A stretch of 64,000 bases of DNA, from contig JAVYIG010000109.1 in NCBI GenBank assembly GCA_035222895.1, forward strand, positions 462,001 through 526,000, in the 5' to 3' direction. The translations under genes and the position numbers were made by a program. Under the pieces are notes generated by a model. The model made no database searches and was not told the origin of the DNA. It worked only from the letters and a program-made list of their open reading frames with translations. The stretch is from Strongylocentrotus droebachiensis (lineage: Eukaryota; Echinodermata; Echinoidea; Camarodonta; Strongylocentrotidae). The number at the start of each line of letters is the position of its first letter. Within the stretch, counting starts at the first letter, position 1. This document shows, piece after piece, positions 22,931 to 34,320 of this stretch.

Positions 22931-23134
22931 AATTTCGGAAGGCATCATAATAGAGGTTATTTCTATTATTTTACGGTATTTCTCGTGTGTGGGTGATTTT
23001 GCCTCCGGAATATTTCCAGCAATTTCTTCTACTGAATGAAGCGTCATTCGTGTTACTTTCTTACTCAGTGTCAAACCAATGCTTGACAAAGGCAGAGAAA
23101 CTACATTGTCCCGTCTGTCTGCGTATTGAGGCAT
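22931..23134 (-). CDS. Weak candidate exon, product unknown
   Basis: A minus-strand frame gives MPQYADRRDNVVSLPLSSIG and continues about 68 codons with a balanced, soluble-protein-like composition (further phrases SVEEIAGNIPEAKSPTHEKY and IIEITSIMMPSEI). The open frame is followed by GTAAGTGAG, a good splice donor at 22926-22930. No acceptor or neighbouring exon is certain and no family is recognised. It could be a remnant of a mobile-element gene or chance. Confidence 0.25.
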
Positions 23135-23917
23135 TAAAAGATACCAAACACGGAATATACATATATTATTCCTTATTGCATTACGTACAGAAAGTAAAAG
23201 TTCTACAATTCATGTTTTTTGGTATGAAGATTTTAATGGATAACTTGTGAAATTCTTTAACAGTATTCGTGGAATTGAAATGCTGATCATTTCAGCTATA
23301 ATTTTCAGCAGGCTTTTCCACCATAATTCAGTTTCAGTTTCAGTTTTATTTTTTCGTTTCCAACTGAATAGTAATTTTGAAAAGAAATCAGGTATACAAT
23401 TCAACATTCAATAATATAATACATTTTACATGGTTCAAAGAAAGTTTAATAGAAAGTATACATACATCCAGTATGATATTTTTTTAAAGATAAACCTGTG
23501 GAAATGGAGGGATCCACTGAAAAGCAGAGCTTGTAAAATGTGGATCCCTCAAAATAATGACAAATATATTTGTTGTAACATGTAAATATATTGACATGAA
23601 CAAAATACATACACATAGATTACCAAAAAAAGGCAGAATAAATTTTGAATTCTGTGGGTATAGCAACTTCGGTTCACTATTTCTTATTGAAATTAACGGA
23701 AAAAACTTAGCCAGGAAAAATTACAGAACAAATGTATTATGGTATGTACTATGTTGTTGGGAGTATGGATTTAGCAAATTAATGTAAAACATTTTAATTG
23801 GCATGTTCTTGGTCACTCAGTAAAAAGAATGTAATTGTTTTTTTGATCGAAAGTGAAAGGTGTGTTGGTTTCCTCTAGAGAGTACAGACCTGGAATAAAG
23901 CGGAATAGTTCGTATCA
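23135..23917. other. Intergenic, nothing recognised
   Basis: AT-rich. GGATCCCTC-type words face each other near 23508-23550 (GGGATCCACT and GTGGATCCCT), forming a small inverted repeat. No gene. Confidence 0.4.
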
Positions 23918-24032
23918 GGACAATTACCCCCCGGAAAATCAACCCCGGAAAATTACCTTCCAATTAGGACAACCACCCCCGAGGACATTTACCCCATGGA
24001 AAATTACCCCCTATAGGGCAATTACCCATAGA
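23918..24032. repeat. Degenerate short tandem repeat of GGACAATTACCCCC type
   Basis: Repeated 12-16 base phrases: GGACAATTACCCCCCGGAAA, GGACAACCACCCCCGAGGAC, GGAAAATTACCCCC, GGGCAATTACCC. A compact non-coding repeat. Confidence 0.65.
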
Positions 24033-24915
24033 CTAGACAGAGATTCTATAATTACACATGTCAACGCAATGTTTTAAGCTGGTTTGCCATGTCCCTTTTG
24101 TGAAAACATTTAATTGTTCAATACCGGGGTTCAATATATATATATATTTAATGTGAACAGGAAGTTAGTTTTATTCTCTTATTTAAAGACAAATCCCACT
24201 CTATTTATCTCATTACTTTGACACTTGGCATTATTGTTTAACGTTACCTTTAAGTTTGACATTACTTAAATTTTGAAACACGTTTTTCAGTTGTGCAATA
24301 GTATATTTGTAACGTGTAAGTAAGTTTCAAGGAAAATTATAGTTGTTTTTTTTAAATATATAATTTAATTTTCAGTCCTTGATTGATAAAATAGAAATAG
24401 GACAACAATTGGTGATAAAAAAATCCAAGTCCAGAAACATAGCAAACTAATAGGAAGAAAATGGATGAGACAAATCTATGAAGTCCAGAAACATAGTATA
24501 AAAAATAGGACGAAATCTGGTGACATAAAATCTAAGTTGAGAACAATAGGGGAATATCAAGAAATGGGTAGAAATAGTTATCAAACCACCAATTCCTTGG
24601 AAATAGAAACAAAATAGGCGGTCACACGGTCATATGCTATTTTAAAACTATTTTAAATTGGAAAAAAAAGAAGATATTTCAAATAGGGCACATTCACATG
24701 AAATAGCACATAAAAAGAAAGAAATGGCAAAAAGATATATTTTTCCAGAGCCCATTTTGGCTAGCCGGAAGATCGCGCGATCCCCAAAAACTACACCAGT
24801 TGAAAAAAGGGGAGAGAGAATGAAAAGTGGTTTTATCTCCGATTTAGCGTAGGAATAGGGTGTGTTATTTTCTCATAATTATGATTGGGCGCGCGACACG
24901 GAAACAGTCCATGCA
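24033..24915. other. Intergenic, nothing recognised
   Basis: AT-rich DNA with an imperfect repeat of AAGTCCAGAAACATAG (about 24427 and 24481). No gene. Confidence 0.4.
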
Positions 24916-24923
24916 GGCAGTGG

Positions 24924-25129
24924 CAGTGGCGGATCCAGGGGGGGGGGGGGGGGCCCGGGGGGCCCGGGCCCCCCCCCCTTGAGAAAAAAATCATGTAAAA
25001 TCACGTGATTTTTACCTTTTTGGGGGGTTGGGCCCCCCCCCCCCCTGGCGCTCAAGGGGGGGGGGTGCAAATCGAAAAAATTTCGAGGACCAAAAAAAAA
25101 AAAAAAAATGTGTTCACTACCCCCCCCCC

Positions 25130-25175
<46 letters not shown>

Positions 25176-25276
25176 ACTGAGCGACTTTTCGGCCGGCGCG
25201 ATTTTCAAATTTTCGGGAGCAAAAAAAACGAAGAAAGTTGGGCCCCCTCCCCTAAGAAATCCTGGATCCGCGCCTG
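24924..25276. mobile_element. hAT-type MITE with 8-bp target duplication
   Basis: Starts CAGTGGCGGATCCAGG and ends CCTGGATCCGCGCCTG. Flanked on both sides by GGCAGTGG (24916-24923 and 25277-25284), the 8-bp duplication of the hAT superfamily. The interior is dominated by G and C tracts, including an almost pure C run of over 40 bases near 25118-25175. Long proline/glycine open frames on both strands come from these tracts and are not genes. Confidence 0.85.
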
Positions 25277-25284
25277 GGCAGTGG

Positions 25285-26216
25285 ATTAGGTTTTCCCTGG
25301 TTTTTCCCTTCACTTATGCTATCATTTAGGATTATGTAATTCGTCCGTAGCCTGGTTGTGACAAGGGAACTCACCAGGGGCGGCGATCCGGGGGGGGGGG
25401 GGGACCCCAATTTTGATATCGGGGGGATTGTCCCCCCCCCCCCCCGGAAAATTTGAAAACGTGCAAAAAAAAAACCCCGTTCAGCAATAATTAATGACTA
25501 AGACTGCAACACACTTTTAAGCTCTTTTAGGCACTTTTAGACTAATAAAAATACAAAAATCATTTCGCTCCCTCGCATAATATCCTTCAAAATTTATAAA
25601 TAAATAATGTAGAAAATCTGTATTCTGTTGGTATCACCGTGGTACCAACGGAATACAGATTTATCCCTCGCATTTCTTCCCCCGGGAGGGGGTGGGGGTT
25701 ACTCACATATTAAGACACACGGGGTGTGCCGCTCTAATGTGTCCCATTTTAAATGAAAATATCCCAAAACATGGGTCCGTTTTTTCAAAATTTTCAAAAT
25801 GTTTGCATGGCAAACACCCGAAAAATAGGCTTTACTTCGTGCGAAATCCCCCCAAATGACCCTTATAAATGGTTAAGGGGATTCGAGGCTTCAGCGGAAC
25901 ATCCCCGTTCAAACCAAATCTGAGTAACCCTCCAGGGATTTCGTCCCCCCCCCCCGGTCATGAAAAGAATACGAGTCCAGCTTCTGTCCGTTTTTTTATA
26001 TATTTTGTATTCTTCAACCACACTCATCCTGCACATGCACAGCGCAGAATATGTGTTTGGGCTTCCCCGTGCTGTACACCAACTCGAAATTTCGTCGCTT
26101 TTAAAAATGCAGGTGTGAAGGAGGGGGGGGGGGGCATTCTTTAACTCCAACCTACCCGATAGTGTGGTATTCTCCAACCTACCCGATAGTGTGGTATTCT
26201 CTCGTGTTTAATATGG
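25285..26216. other. Intergenic, G/C tracts and a hairpin
   Basis: A single hAT-like end CAGGGGCGGCGATCCGG lies at about 25376, with no partner seen. A hairpin at 25617-25663 pairs AAATCTGTATTC with GAATACAGATTT. A 27-base phrase with CCAACCTACCCGATAGTGTG is tandemly doubled at about 26147-26200. The stretch 25970-26060 resembles 31450-31540 (AGTCCAG..TCTGTCC..TATATATTTT). Confidence 0.5.
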
Positions 26217-26632
26217 CCCCGGCCCCCCCCCCCCACTCAGTGTTATTTAGGGTACGCATATGCTCGTTCCCTCTTTTTGAAAGCACCCCTATCTGAGGAC
26301 TGCCAACATTTCCGAACCCCCCTTTCGCGGGCTTTTCGCAAGCTTTTCCTGCCTTGGAGACCCCCCTAAATCAGGAAAAAATGCTCAATATACCCCCCTA
26401 AATTCGGAATAATTTCTCAGGAGTCCAAAGAGATGAGAGAAAAAAACGAAAAAACACCCCCTTTTTAAAGAAATCTCCGGTGAAAAGTCAAATACACACT
26501 TTTTTTTTTACAATTCTCGGGCCGGACTTCGTCGCACGAAAAGTACCCCTTTATCGGACATTTCGGCAACACGCATGCGGTCATTCCGACCCATGAGTGG
26601 GGGGGGGGGGGGGAGAGGGGTGAGGGGCGGGG
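26217..26632. mobile_element. hAT-like MITE, long form
   Basis: Begins CCCCGGCCCCCC...ACTCAGTG and ends ATGAGTGGGGGG...CGGGG, with ATATGGC on both sides (about 26211-26217 and 26633-26639). Shares about 125 bp at the left and 45 bp at the right (GCAACACGCATGCGGTCATT) with the element at 26747-26941. Confidence 0.7.
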
Positions 26633-26746
26633 ATATGGCTCAGTTGTTGAACTATAACTCGGCTTGATAAATCAAAACTGCTAACCCCAACTTAAAGACG
26701 AAAGAAAAGTAGGATCTGAACCCTATATCAATCTGATGAAAACTAA

Positions 26747-26941
26747 CCCCGGCCCCCCCCCCCCACTCAGTGTTATTTAGGGTACGCATATGCTCGTACC
26801 CTCTTTTTGAAAGCACCCCCTATCTGAGGACTGCCAACATTTCCGAACCCCCCTTTCGCGGGCTTTTCGCAGGCTTTTTGGCAACACGCATGCGGTCATT
26901 CCGACCTCTGAGTGGGGGGGGGGGGGGGGGGGGGGGCCGGG
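26747..26941. mobile_element. hAT-like MITE, internally deleted form
   Basis: Same ends as 26217-26632 but about 220 bp of the interior is missing. Flanked by AAACTAA (26740-26746 and 26942-26948). Two size forms of one family 115 bases apart. Confidence 0.8.
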
Positions 26942-26948
26942 AAACTAA

Positions 26949-28283
26949 CTCTGATCTGAATGGGCTTTTTTCGGAGGGGGGGGGGGCAGACATGTCACGA
27001 ATTGGATGCCGAGAGAGCAGTCTGTCGAGCTATAGGCTAGATTACCCCACCTCGAAAATGACACGACACTATTTTATTCCTCATCGAGAAGAGGGGAAAA
27101 ATATCATTCTGACCAAGGTCTTTAAATCGGTTCATTGGAAACTTTTTTTTCAGCGATAAACAGGACATACTGGAGTACTGGACAATCGTAATAGTTTAGG
27201 TCGAGGACAATTGACTGATAAAACTTCAACAAAGAGACCGGTTCGTCGTTACATGCACCTGACGTCTGAATGACCAAGACAGTTATCTTTGAGACATGGG
27301 GAAAACCACTCTGTGCCTGCGTTAGATTATATTATTCTAAAAAGTGGGTGATTTGGGGACTAAAAACTACTTGATAAGAACACAATCGCAAAAATTTAAG
27401 ACAAAACACGAACTTTGAGTATCTGCAAACATAACTCTGAACACGATTTCTATCAATGCAATACCAGTAAGTTTATTTTTTGAATACCCCCAGCTTGTAT
27501 TGATCTCTTTACCTTTACCTTTACCCGAGATTCAGTGGAAGAATGCTGTGTTCTCAGCAGTCGGGCTTCCAGTTCAATTTCATTTTCTTCCTTCTCTGAA
27601 TGTCTTTGTGATTTATTTTGGTTTCAGAATGGGGACAGTGAATTCTCTTATTTTGGGTCATGGTTTTGACCTTTTTAGATTCAGACGCATATCAAACAGC
27701 GCATCGGATAAGTCATTATTTCCAAGCATTAAGTTCAGGGTTATTGTTAGGCTGTATCTTAAAAACACCAAACATGAACTCGTCCGACTTCTTTGTCATT
27801 TCAAATTCAAAATGTGTCAACTGAGAGAAATTGTTTACAAATTAGAGGATGTTTACCGATTCGCAGATTCAATGCGAGTCATGAACAACAACGAAGGATT
27901 ACCGCGTGTATTTCTTTTAGCTGTCACTGTCTCAATGAGACTGCAAATCTGCAATCAAATATTTTCTTGGTCTCTTCGAGTTTACATTTGGGTTGAAATT
28001 TACGAGAGTGGTTAAGTCGTAAACAGCTATTATAAGGAAACGAGGTAGTTTATTGGTGTATTAAATAATTTCATTGAAAAATCAAATGGAGGTGAGTGTT
28101 AGGCTAGCAAATAACCACAAATAGAAAATAAGTCAAGGTGCAATAAAAAAAATGTAAAAAAAAGTAATAGTAATGATACGGTGTATCTGCTCTGATGATC
28201 AAACGTTAAGAATAAACCAAGCTACATACAATGAGAGTACCTTCAAGATGAAAGCTTCATAACAATATAGGGTCCAATATGTA
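26949..28283. other. Intergenic; one unassigned open frame
   Basis: Apart from a plus-strand open frame at 27500-28015 (171 codons, no recognised domain, Phe/Leu-rich, no splice or promoter support) I see nothing. The open frame may be chance or a worn coding fragment. Confidence 0.35.
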
Positions 28284-28607
28284 ATGTTTAATAATACTCG
28301 TTCAGATTTATCTTGTATAACTCACGGTGTACCCCAAGGGTCAATTCATGGCCCCCTATTATTTTTGATATATATAAATGACATTAAGAAAGCTTCTGAT
28401 AAATTTAAATATATTGTGTATGCAGCTGACACTACTTTAATGTATACGCAGCCAAATACTGTTGATTTAGAAAGTTATGACAATGATGAATTAATAAAGA
28501 TTTCTTTATGGTTTAATTCAAATAGACTCCTGATAAATCTCAGTAAAACAATCTATGTAACATTCAATAATAAGACTGATAAAATAGCTAATGCACTAAG
28601 TTTGTAA
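28284..28607 (+). pseudogene. LINE reverse transcriptase fragment
   Basis: About 107 codons with the non-LTR RT signature HGVPQGSIHGPLLFLIYIND, then YAADTT where the catalytic YADD(T) should be, and ISLWFNSNRLLINLSKT downstream. The first catalytic Asp is replaced by Ala, so the enzyme is dead. Only RT motifs B and C remain; the rest of the element is gone. Clade is CR1/Jockey-like by motif, not determined further. Confidence 0.85.
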
Positions 28608-29099
28608 GGAGAACATCGTCGATTGTGTTTACCAACAACCATAATTACCGCAAGACTTTTGCTCGTTTTATACGACCCAATGACCTTCTTAAACTGATTC
28701 TACCGGAAACCTATGCGAAGTAGTTTCGACCAAAAGAAGTTATGTGGAAATAATTACTTGCAGTTAAAACCAATATACAGGATCCATGCTTTAACATGAT
28801 GATTGGCTGTGTGATCAGGGAAAGTCCCATAAATCTACCTGCCACGGCAAATTGATTACAATAAAGTTGGGTTTTTTCGTTGAAAAGTGGTGGCATCAGG
28901 ATAAGCGGATTAAGGGCAAACTTTTAACTAGACATTATAATGTCTACCGCCCCCTCGAAGGTCAAGCGGATCTGTTTTCATTATTCAGTGTTTCATCGAT
29001 GAGAACGAAGTGGGTAATAATGAGTGCCCCTGGGGGCTAAATAAATTGAGAATTAATCGGTCATTAAAAAAATGATACTTACTCACGGTAAACAGCATC
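28608..29099. other. Intergenic, nothing recognised
   Basis: No gene or clear repeat seen. Confidence 0.4.
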
Positions 29100-29294
29100 T
29101 TAAAGGCCGTCTGTACTAGTTTGGCTATGGGGGATTAGACCACCCAGGGTGGTCACTGGCAGGTGGCTATCTCATCAACTCAGCTCTCAATTAACATAAG
29201 AAAAAGAGGATCATGGGGGACCAATGGTCACCGATTAGGCATTGTTTTCTATATAGAGGGAGCAGGTAGCTACAAGTAGTACCGTGGGGCTTTA
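29100..29294 (+). repeat. Family K MITE
   Basis: Left end TTAAAGGCCGTCTGTACTAG, right end GTACCGTGGGGCTTTAA; these are imperfect inverted repeats of about 22 bp. The interior has GGTGGTCACTGGCAGGTGGC, CAGCTCTCAATTAACATAAG and AAGAGGATCATGGGGGACCA. Four copies lie in this window (others 32038-32239, 35308-35509, 59057-59252). Confidence 0.8.
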
Positions 29295-29374
29295 AACTGG
29301 AACCAGGAACAGAGTTCTTTTTTTCTTCTTCATGTACAGCAAACATGAAAGTGTTCGGGGTTGTCCCCTTCCAT

Positions 29375-29915
29375 GTTAAAGGTACTGTGTCCCTTTTGCA
29401 GCCAACCTCAAATGCTGTAGAACTTTGCAGGAATTATGAATATGTCATGTATGTCCTATCTGTGAAATTTAAACGTTAGCAGTGTCCTCATATTCAAATT
29501 ATGCAAGGAAACCCGTTTACTTGCTAGACTTCACTGTCAGACGCTATTGAGTGACTGACTGGCTTTTTTTCTTCTTTGGTAATAACATACATGAAAAGAG
29601 TTGTAAAGGGTACATGAGCATTTGTCTACATCAATAACCCACTTGTGATGGCCAAGATTAAACTGATTGAATCTTTGCGCAGCATAAAAGGTATGACCAT
29701 TCGGTACAATAATTGTCTGAAAATCAAGACTATTACTTTTGGGCTCTATAGCCCTAAAGTCGATTTGACAACTAATAGTCGTTATTTTCCCACTTGAAGA
29801 CATTTTCAAGCCCCACCTTTTTTAGGGAAGTTCTAAATTAGTATTATCTTTCAAATGCATTTGGAATTTAACTTTTTCATTTTTTGGGCCTGCAAATGGG
29901 ACATAGTAACTTTAA
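29375..29915 (+). repeat. Family R MITE
   Basis: Left TTAAAGGTACTGTGTCCCTT and right GCAAATGGGACATAGTAACT plus TTAA are inverted. TGCAG/CTGCA is next to the GTCCC motif at each end. About 541 bp, non-coding. A shorter relative lies at 32322-32624. Confidence 0.75.
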
Positions 29916-30239
29916 GGGATGTTTTTCGCGGGTTTCTCGCCCTTATGGTGAAGTCAGAGAAGAGAAGATATGATAAACGACGAAGAAAGTGATGTATTTT
30001 ATTATATGAAGAAAGACTCAAGAAAGGAAGGTTGTATGCACGCCACATGGTAGTAACAATTCCTTTACTTAGAAATCTGCTAAAAGTCCTCTTCTGATAA
30101 CTAATTCAATGGAGTTATCGAATTATCATTATTTATTATCATTTAAGGCATTATATTGAAACACAACAACAACAACAGAAGAATATTGAAACACCTGTTA
30201 CATTAAAACTGAAATTTTCAACCAATCAAATTTACCGCC
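29916..30239. other. Upstream region of the SAM-domain gene
   Basis: AT-rich, with a short ACAACAACAACA run near 30163. No TATA box in a convincing position. Confidence 0.35.
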
Positions 30240-30562
30240 GTCTAAAAGTTTTGGAACTTGCAAAGTGTTTCTGCGCAAAAACAAGCGCAGAACCACAAAA
30301 TGGAAATGAGGAAGTACCCGAAAGTTATTTCTGTACCATACCGGTTCCGTACGTATTGTATACAGGCAGGCTAGGCCAACATGTACTGCATGGTGCGGAA
30401 ATGTGTGTGTGTATTAAGCGCGGAAACACCGACGAAATCGAAACCGCAGGCAAGATAAAACATATGACTAATTTCAGATCAGTGGAATGACAGTTGACGA
30501 AAAGTGGACATTTGGATGAAGAAATCTAAGGATATTATCACAAATCAGTTCTGAAAACCACG
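30240..30562 (+). promoter_or_regulatory. Probable promoter and 5' UTR of the SAM-domain gene
   Basis: This stretch is richer in GC and CpG than the flanks and leads directly into a start codon in good context (A at -3, G at +4). A 79-codon open frame within it (30251-30490) ends before the start and is more likely upstream leader than a product. The transcription start cannot be placed. Confidence 0.35.
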
Positions 30563-30622
30563 ATGGACACAGGCAACGTACGGGAGTGGAGCGTAGACGA
30601 TGTAGCCAGTTGGCTTCGTCAG
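30563..30622 (+). CDS. First coding exon of a SAM-domain protein
   Basis: ATG followed by 19 codons encodes DTGNVREWSVDDVASWLRQ, then the donor CAG|GTAAGA at phase 0. The E-W-S-V-D-D-V-x-x-W-L pattern is the hallmark start of a sterile alpha motif (SAM) domain, a small helical protein-interaction module. The next exon (49249-49311) continues the same domain in phase. SAM sits at the extreme N-terminus, as it does in sphingomyelin-synthase-related proteins (SAMD8/SMSr) and several adaptors. The family cannot be decided from 41 residues. Confidence 0.8.
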
Positions 30623-31666
30623 GTAAGAACGAGATTAAAACTCCCCGGACTTTCCCGAGAGCGGGTTCGTAGAGGACCGTGCTTTGATCTCACTAGCGCG
30701 GGGGTGTTGTAACTTGTTGTATGAATTAACGTGCATGACTTTTGAATTAATTGATTTACAACAAGCAGCGTAGTCCTGAGTGTGCTATTATTAATCACGT
30801 GTGTTAGATATCGGTACAAATCATGTCAGGATTAATGGAATCTGACTCTACTTTTCTAGAATGTGAGGTCTAGAAGGAGACACTCAGCTCTGCTCAGCAG
30901 GTCAGATATGTAGTTTGTCACTTTGTGCACAAACTATGAATATTATTATTAAACCATGGTGAAGTTTAGAACAGATTAGTGCGGATGTAGGCTTGTAGGA
31001 GCTGTCTGGTTGTCCCAGCACGATCATGTACTAAGATATAACATGGATGAGTTCTTTTTATAAAGAACACTACAGCTTATTCACATAGTGACGTATGAAA
31101 AGAGCTCAATGTATGAAAAAAAGAATCTTAAATAAATAAGACAAATCTAAGTCCTAAGGCTAAGCTGTGCCTTTTAAAATTATGATTTTAGTAGAATTGG
31201 GAGCATGTTTAGAAAGTTTCTTCCGATGAAAAAAGGAGTGGCAACTTGATGATATTGTCCATTACCAACTAGTAGAACAAGTAGAACGGCTTTGACTCAA
31301 ACATAATTTTATATTAGAAGGTAAAGACTTTTCTGGATTTCTGGCTCTGAACAGATAATAGAACAATAAATATCCATACTCGACAGAGTGTATTTGATCT
31401 GGAGGAGGAAAGAGGGGGGGGGGGGGGGTGGTACTCTGAACATGGCTGTTCCTAGTCCAGATTCTGTCCATTTGTATATATTTTTATATATTTTTATTCT
31501 TCAATTACACATCCCACACGCAGCGCGGTGTCTCCACTCATCGCGTGGTCCCCCAAAACCGTCGAAAAGAACTACAGAAAGAGAGGCAAGGACTACTGTC
31601 ACCGGGTCAGCGTTGAGGGTGTGATATTTTGTCAGCTGATTGGGCGCGCGACACGAAAACTGTTTA

Positions 31667-31802
31667 GGGATCCGTTTCACAAAGCCTTTTTTCAACGACA
31701 AATGACAAATCTGCTGATAACCAATCAGAAGCAAGGATTTCAGTAGCTTATAACAACAACTGTCATTTGTCACTTATGACAAGTTTTGTGAAACACCCCC
31801 CA
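31667..31802. repeat. Short MITE with GTTTCACAAAG ends
   Basis: Left CCGTTTCACAAAGCC...CAAATGACA and right TGTCATTTGTCA...TTTTGTGAAACACCCCCC are inverted. The terminal phrase matches that of 18995-19274, so the two families share ends. Confidence 0.7.
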
Positions 31803-32037
31803 GGTTGTGGACTAGGCTGTATCACCAAAGAAGTATAGACTACAGGCTAATTCACATACTACTCTGTAAAAAAATTAAAATGGAAACTTCTTGCAGCAAA
31901 GGGCGTACAAATTTGCACATATTCACTGAGCTCCACGTTATAAGAATCAGAAATGTGAAGGGTACAATTTATTATTACATTTTACATCATCATAAGACTC
32001 TGCACTGTGGTTTTGCCATGTCATATCTGAACGAGCC

Positions 32038-32239
32038 TTAAAGCCCCACTGTACTACTTGAACTTGTAGCTACTTGCTCCCTCTATATAGAAAACTTCCC
32101 CAATCGGTGCCTGTTGGTCCCCCATGATCCTCTTTTTCTTATGTTATTTGAGAACTGAGCTGATGAGAAAGCCACCTGTCAGTTGCCCACGATGTTTGGT
32201 ATAATCCCTTCTGGCCAAACTAGTACAGACTGCCTTTAA
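32038..32239 (-). repeat. Family K MITE
   Basis: Reverse-oriented copy: TTAAAGCCCCACTGTACTAC at the left, AGTACAGACTGCCTTTAA at the right. Confidence 0.8.
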
Positions 32240-32321
32240 ATGCAAGCGATCCAAGCCTTTCTTACCAGCATACTGTATACGTTTCTTTTAAAAACATGGG
32301 GAGAAGATTGAGGAGAAGTAA

Positions 32322-32624
32322 TAGAAACTGTATCCCTTTTGCAGCCAACATCAAACTCTGTAGAAATTTGCAGGAATCACGAGTCTGTCACGTATGTCAT
32401 GTCTGTGAAATTTAAACAAGGGTCTGAAAATCAGACTACCTTCTAGGCGTTTTTTTTTTTGCAACACGTTTTTAAGATTCCTAACGGTCGATATAATTCC
32501 ACATAGAGGCATTTACCAGTTCTAATCTTTTAAGAGGAGTTGTTAGTTGGTATTATCTCTTGTTTACCATAAGATTTACACAAGTTTGTATTTACGGCCT
32601 GCAAAAGGGACAGACTGCCTTTAA
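32322..32624 (+). repeat. Family R MITE, shorter copy
   Basis: AACTGTATCCCTTTTGCAGC to GCCTGCAAAAGGGACAGACT plus GCCTTTAA. Its left 100 bp match 29375-29470, including TGTGAAATTTAAAC. About 240 bp shorter than the other copy. Confidence 0.7.
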
Positions 32625-33466
32625 GGGGGGCGGGGGCAGTAACAGAATATAGAGTGAAGTAGGTACTCAATATATATGCATGTTTTTGGTTTTGTTTCAC
32701 TGTAAAAGAGGCAAGGTCAGCAGGTGTAAGTTATTTTGCTAAAAAGACCACCCCCTCCCACACCCCATCTTTGAGTTTGGAGAAACGGATGGCTATATTA
32801 TGAAGAGAATATAGGCAAACTTACTTGAGTGACTACATGGAGGGAACCTCTATAATGGCCACATAATTTGTTTTAACTGTGACTATCATTGGGACAGTAT
32901 ATAGACCACTATTCTTATCTTGAATGATCTTTATTAGGCGTTGTTTTAAATATACATTGTACAGGTTTCAATGTACAAGATTTTGCCATTGGTTCCCCCT
33001 CGCAAGCCTCGATCAGATATCACTGCAAAACTGCAGCCTTTTTGTTATTATGATGATGTAATATATATTAATACCCTTCATACTCTTGTATCTTAAAACA
33101 CAGAGCTCAAGGAATACGTGCAGGACCTTTGTTGTGCGCCGTTGCCATTCACTTACACGTTTTAAAAACGTGACAGTTATCTTTGTGGCAATATATTAAA
33201 CACATCATATCTGAACGAACCTTCATTTCAAAATCCTGGAACTGTGTCTGCCTTTCCAATGCTCGTAATGGGTGAAAGGATCTGTACAGTGAATCACAGA
33301 GTTGTTTTGTACTTTTCGGAGCCAGATTTTTAATGTCAAGTTACTACATCTCTGGTTTATAGGGCTAGTCAAGCCTAAATATGATTACATTCCCCTGTTC
33401 TTTCCTTTGGGAAATTAACAAGTGAAAGTCTAGGCTATTGTGCTGCAAGTTTGATTCGATTCTGCA

Positions 33467-33742
33467 CAGTGGCATAGCTACAAGAGAGTGAGGGGGTTGG
33501 GGAGGGGGTAGGGAGGGGGCACAGGAGGTGCACCCATGAGTTAAACAAAAAAGAATGAAAAATCAAGAAAAGAGAGAAAGGAAACGGGAGAAGGGAAAAG
33601 GACAAGAAAGTATGATGCCTTGACCACATCCCACATCCTACCCTAATCAGTAGACTCGTAAAATCACACTTTATTTTCTGATTAAGACCGTTGCCTCCCC
33701 TTCTCCTCCCAATCAATCATATGGATTTACGCTACGCCACTG
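33467..33742. mobile_element. hAT-type MITE
   Basis: Ends CAGTGGCATAGCTACA and TACGCTACGCCACTG, 276 bp. The flanks ATTCTGCA and ATTCTATA are a worn 8-bp target duplication. The interior is G-rich then purine-rich and non-coding. Confidence 0.7.
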
Positions 33743-34138
33743 ATTCTATATGCCTATTTTGCAGTCATTTAATTGAAAAGGTGATTCCTGTATTAAATTT
33801 ATACAAACCAGTTTGAATTTTTAAAAACAAGAAGAAATTATTAAGTATTGTAAATTGTGAAATGTAGTTCTATTCAATATTTCATGAGCCAAAAAGCGCA
33901 TTAAGAATGAAGACTGCATATTTTAGATACTGTAGTTACATCATTTTATATTGAGTTGACGAGAATCATTCTCTTGATTTTCTGTGAAGTAGACTCAAAT
34001 TAAGATTTTGGTTTAGTATGAACACTTAAAAATGCTGGGTATGAGTTGGGGCATAATGACATTGTTGTCCCATTCAGGGGAAGGGGTGGAGGCAGGTCTT
34101 GCTGAGGGGAGGGGAAAGAGGGGTCATGTGAACTTCTG

Positions 34139-34320
34139 AATATCCCTTTCTTTCTTTCTTCATTCTTTCTTATTTCTTTCTTTCTTTCTTTCTTCTTTCT
34201 CCTTCTTTCTCCTTCTTTCTTTCTTCTTCTTTCATTCCTTTTCTTTCTTTCCTTTTCTTTCTTTCCTTTTCTTTTCTTTCTTTCCTTTTCTTTCTTTTCT
34301 CATTCTTTTCTTTTACTCCA
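34139..34320 (+). repeat. Pyrimidine (TTTC)n microsatellite
   Basis: About 180 bases of CTTT/CCTT repeats, almost free of purines on the plus strand. Confidence 0.9.

Noticed and set aside
24879-25329. Glycine/proline-rich open frames on both strands
   Set aside because: Produced by G and C homopolymers inside a hAT-type MITE.
32150-32190. Hammerhead-like CTGATGAGAAA
   Set aside because: It is part of family K and the second core box and pairing stems are absent.
33435-33716. 93-codon minus-strand open frame
   Set aside because: Covers the hAT-type MITE 33467-33742 and reflects its purine-rich interior.
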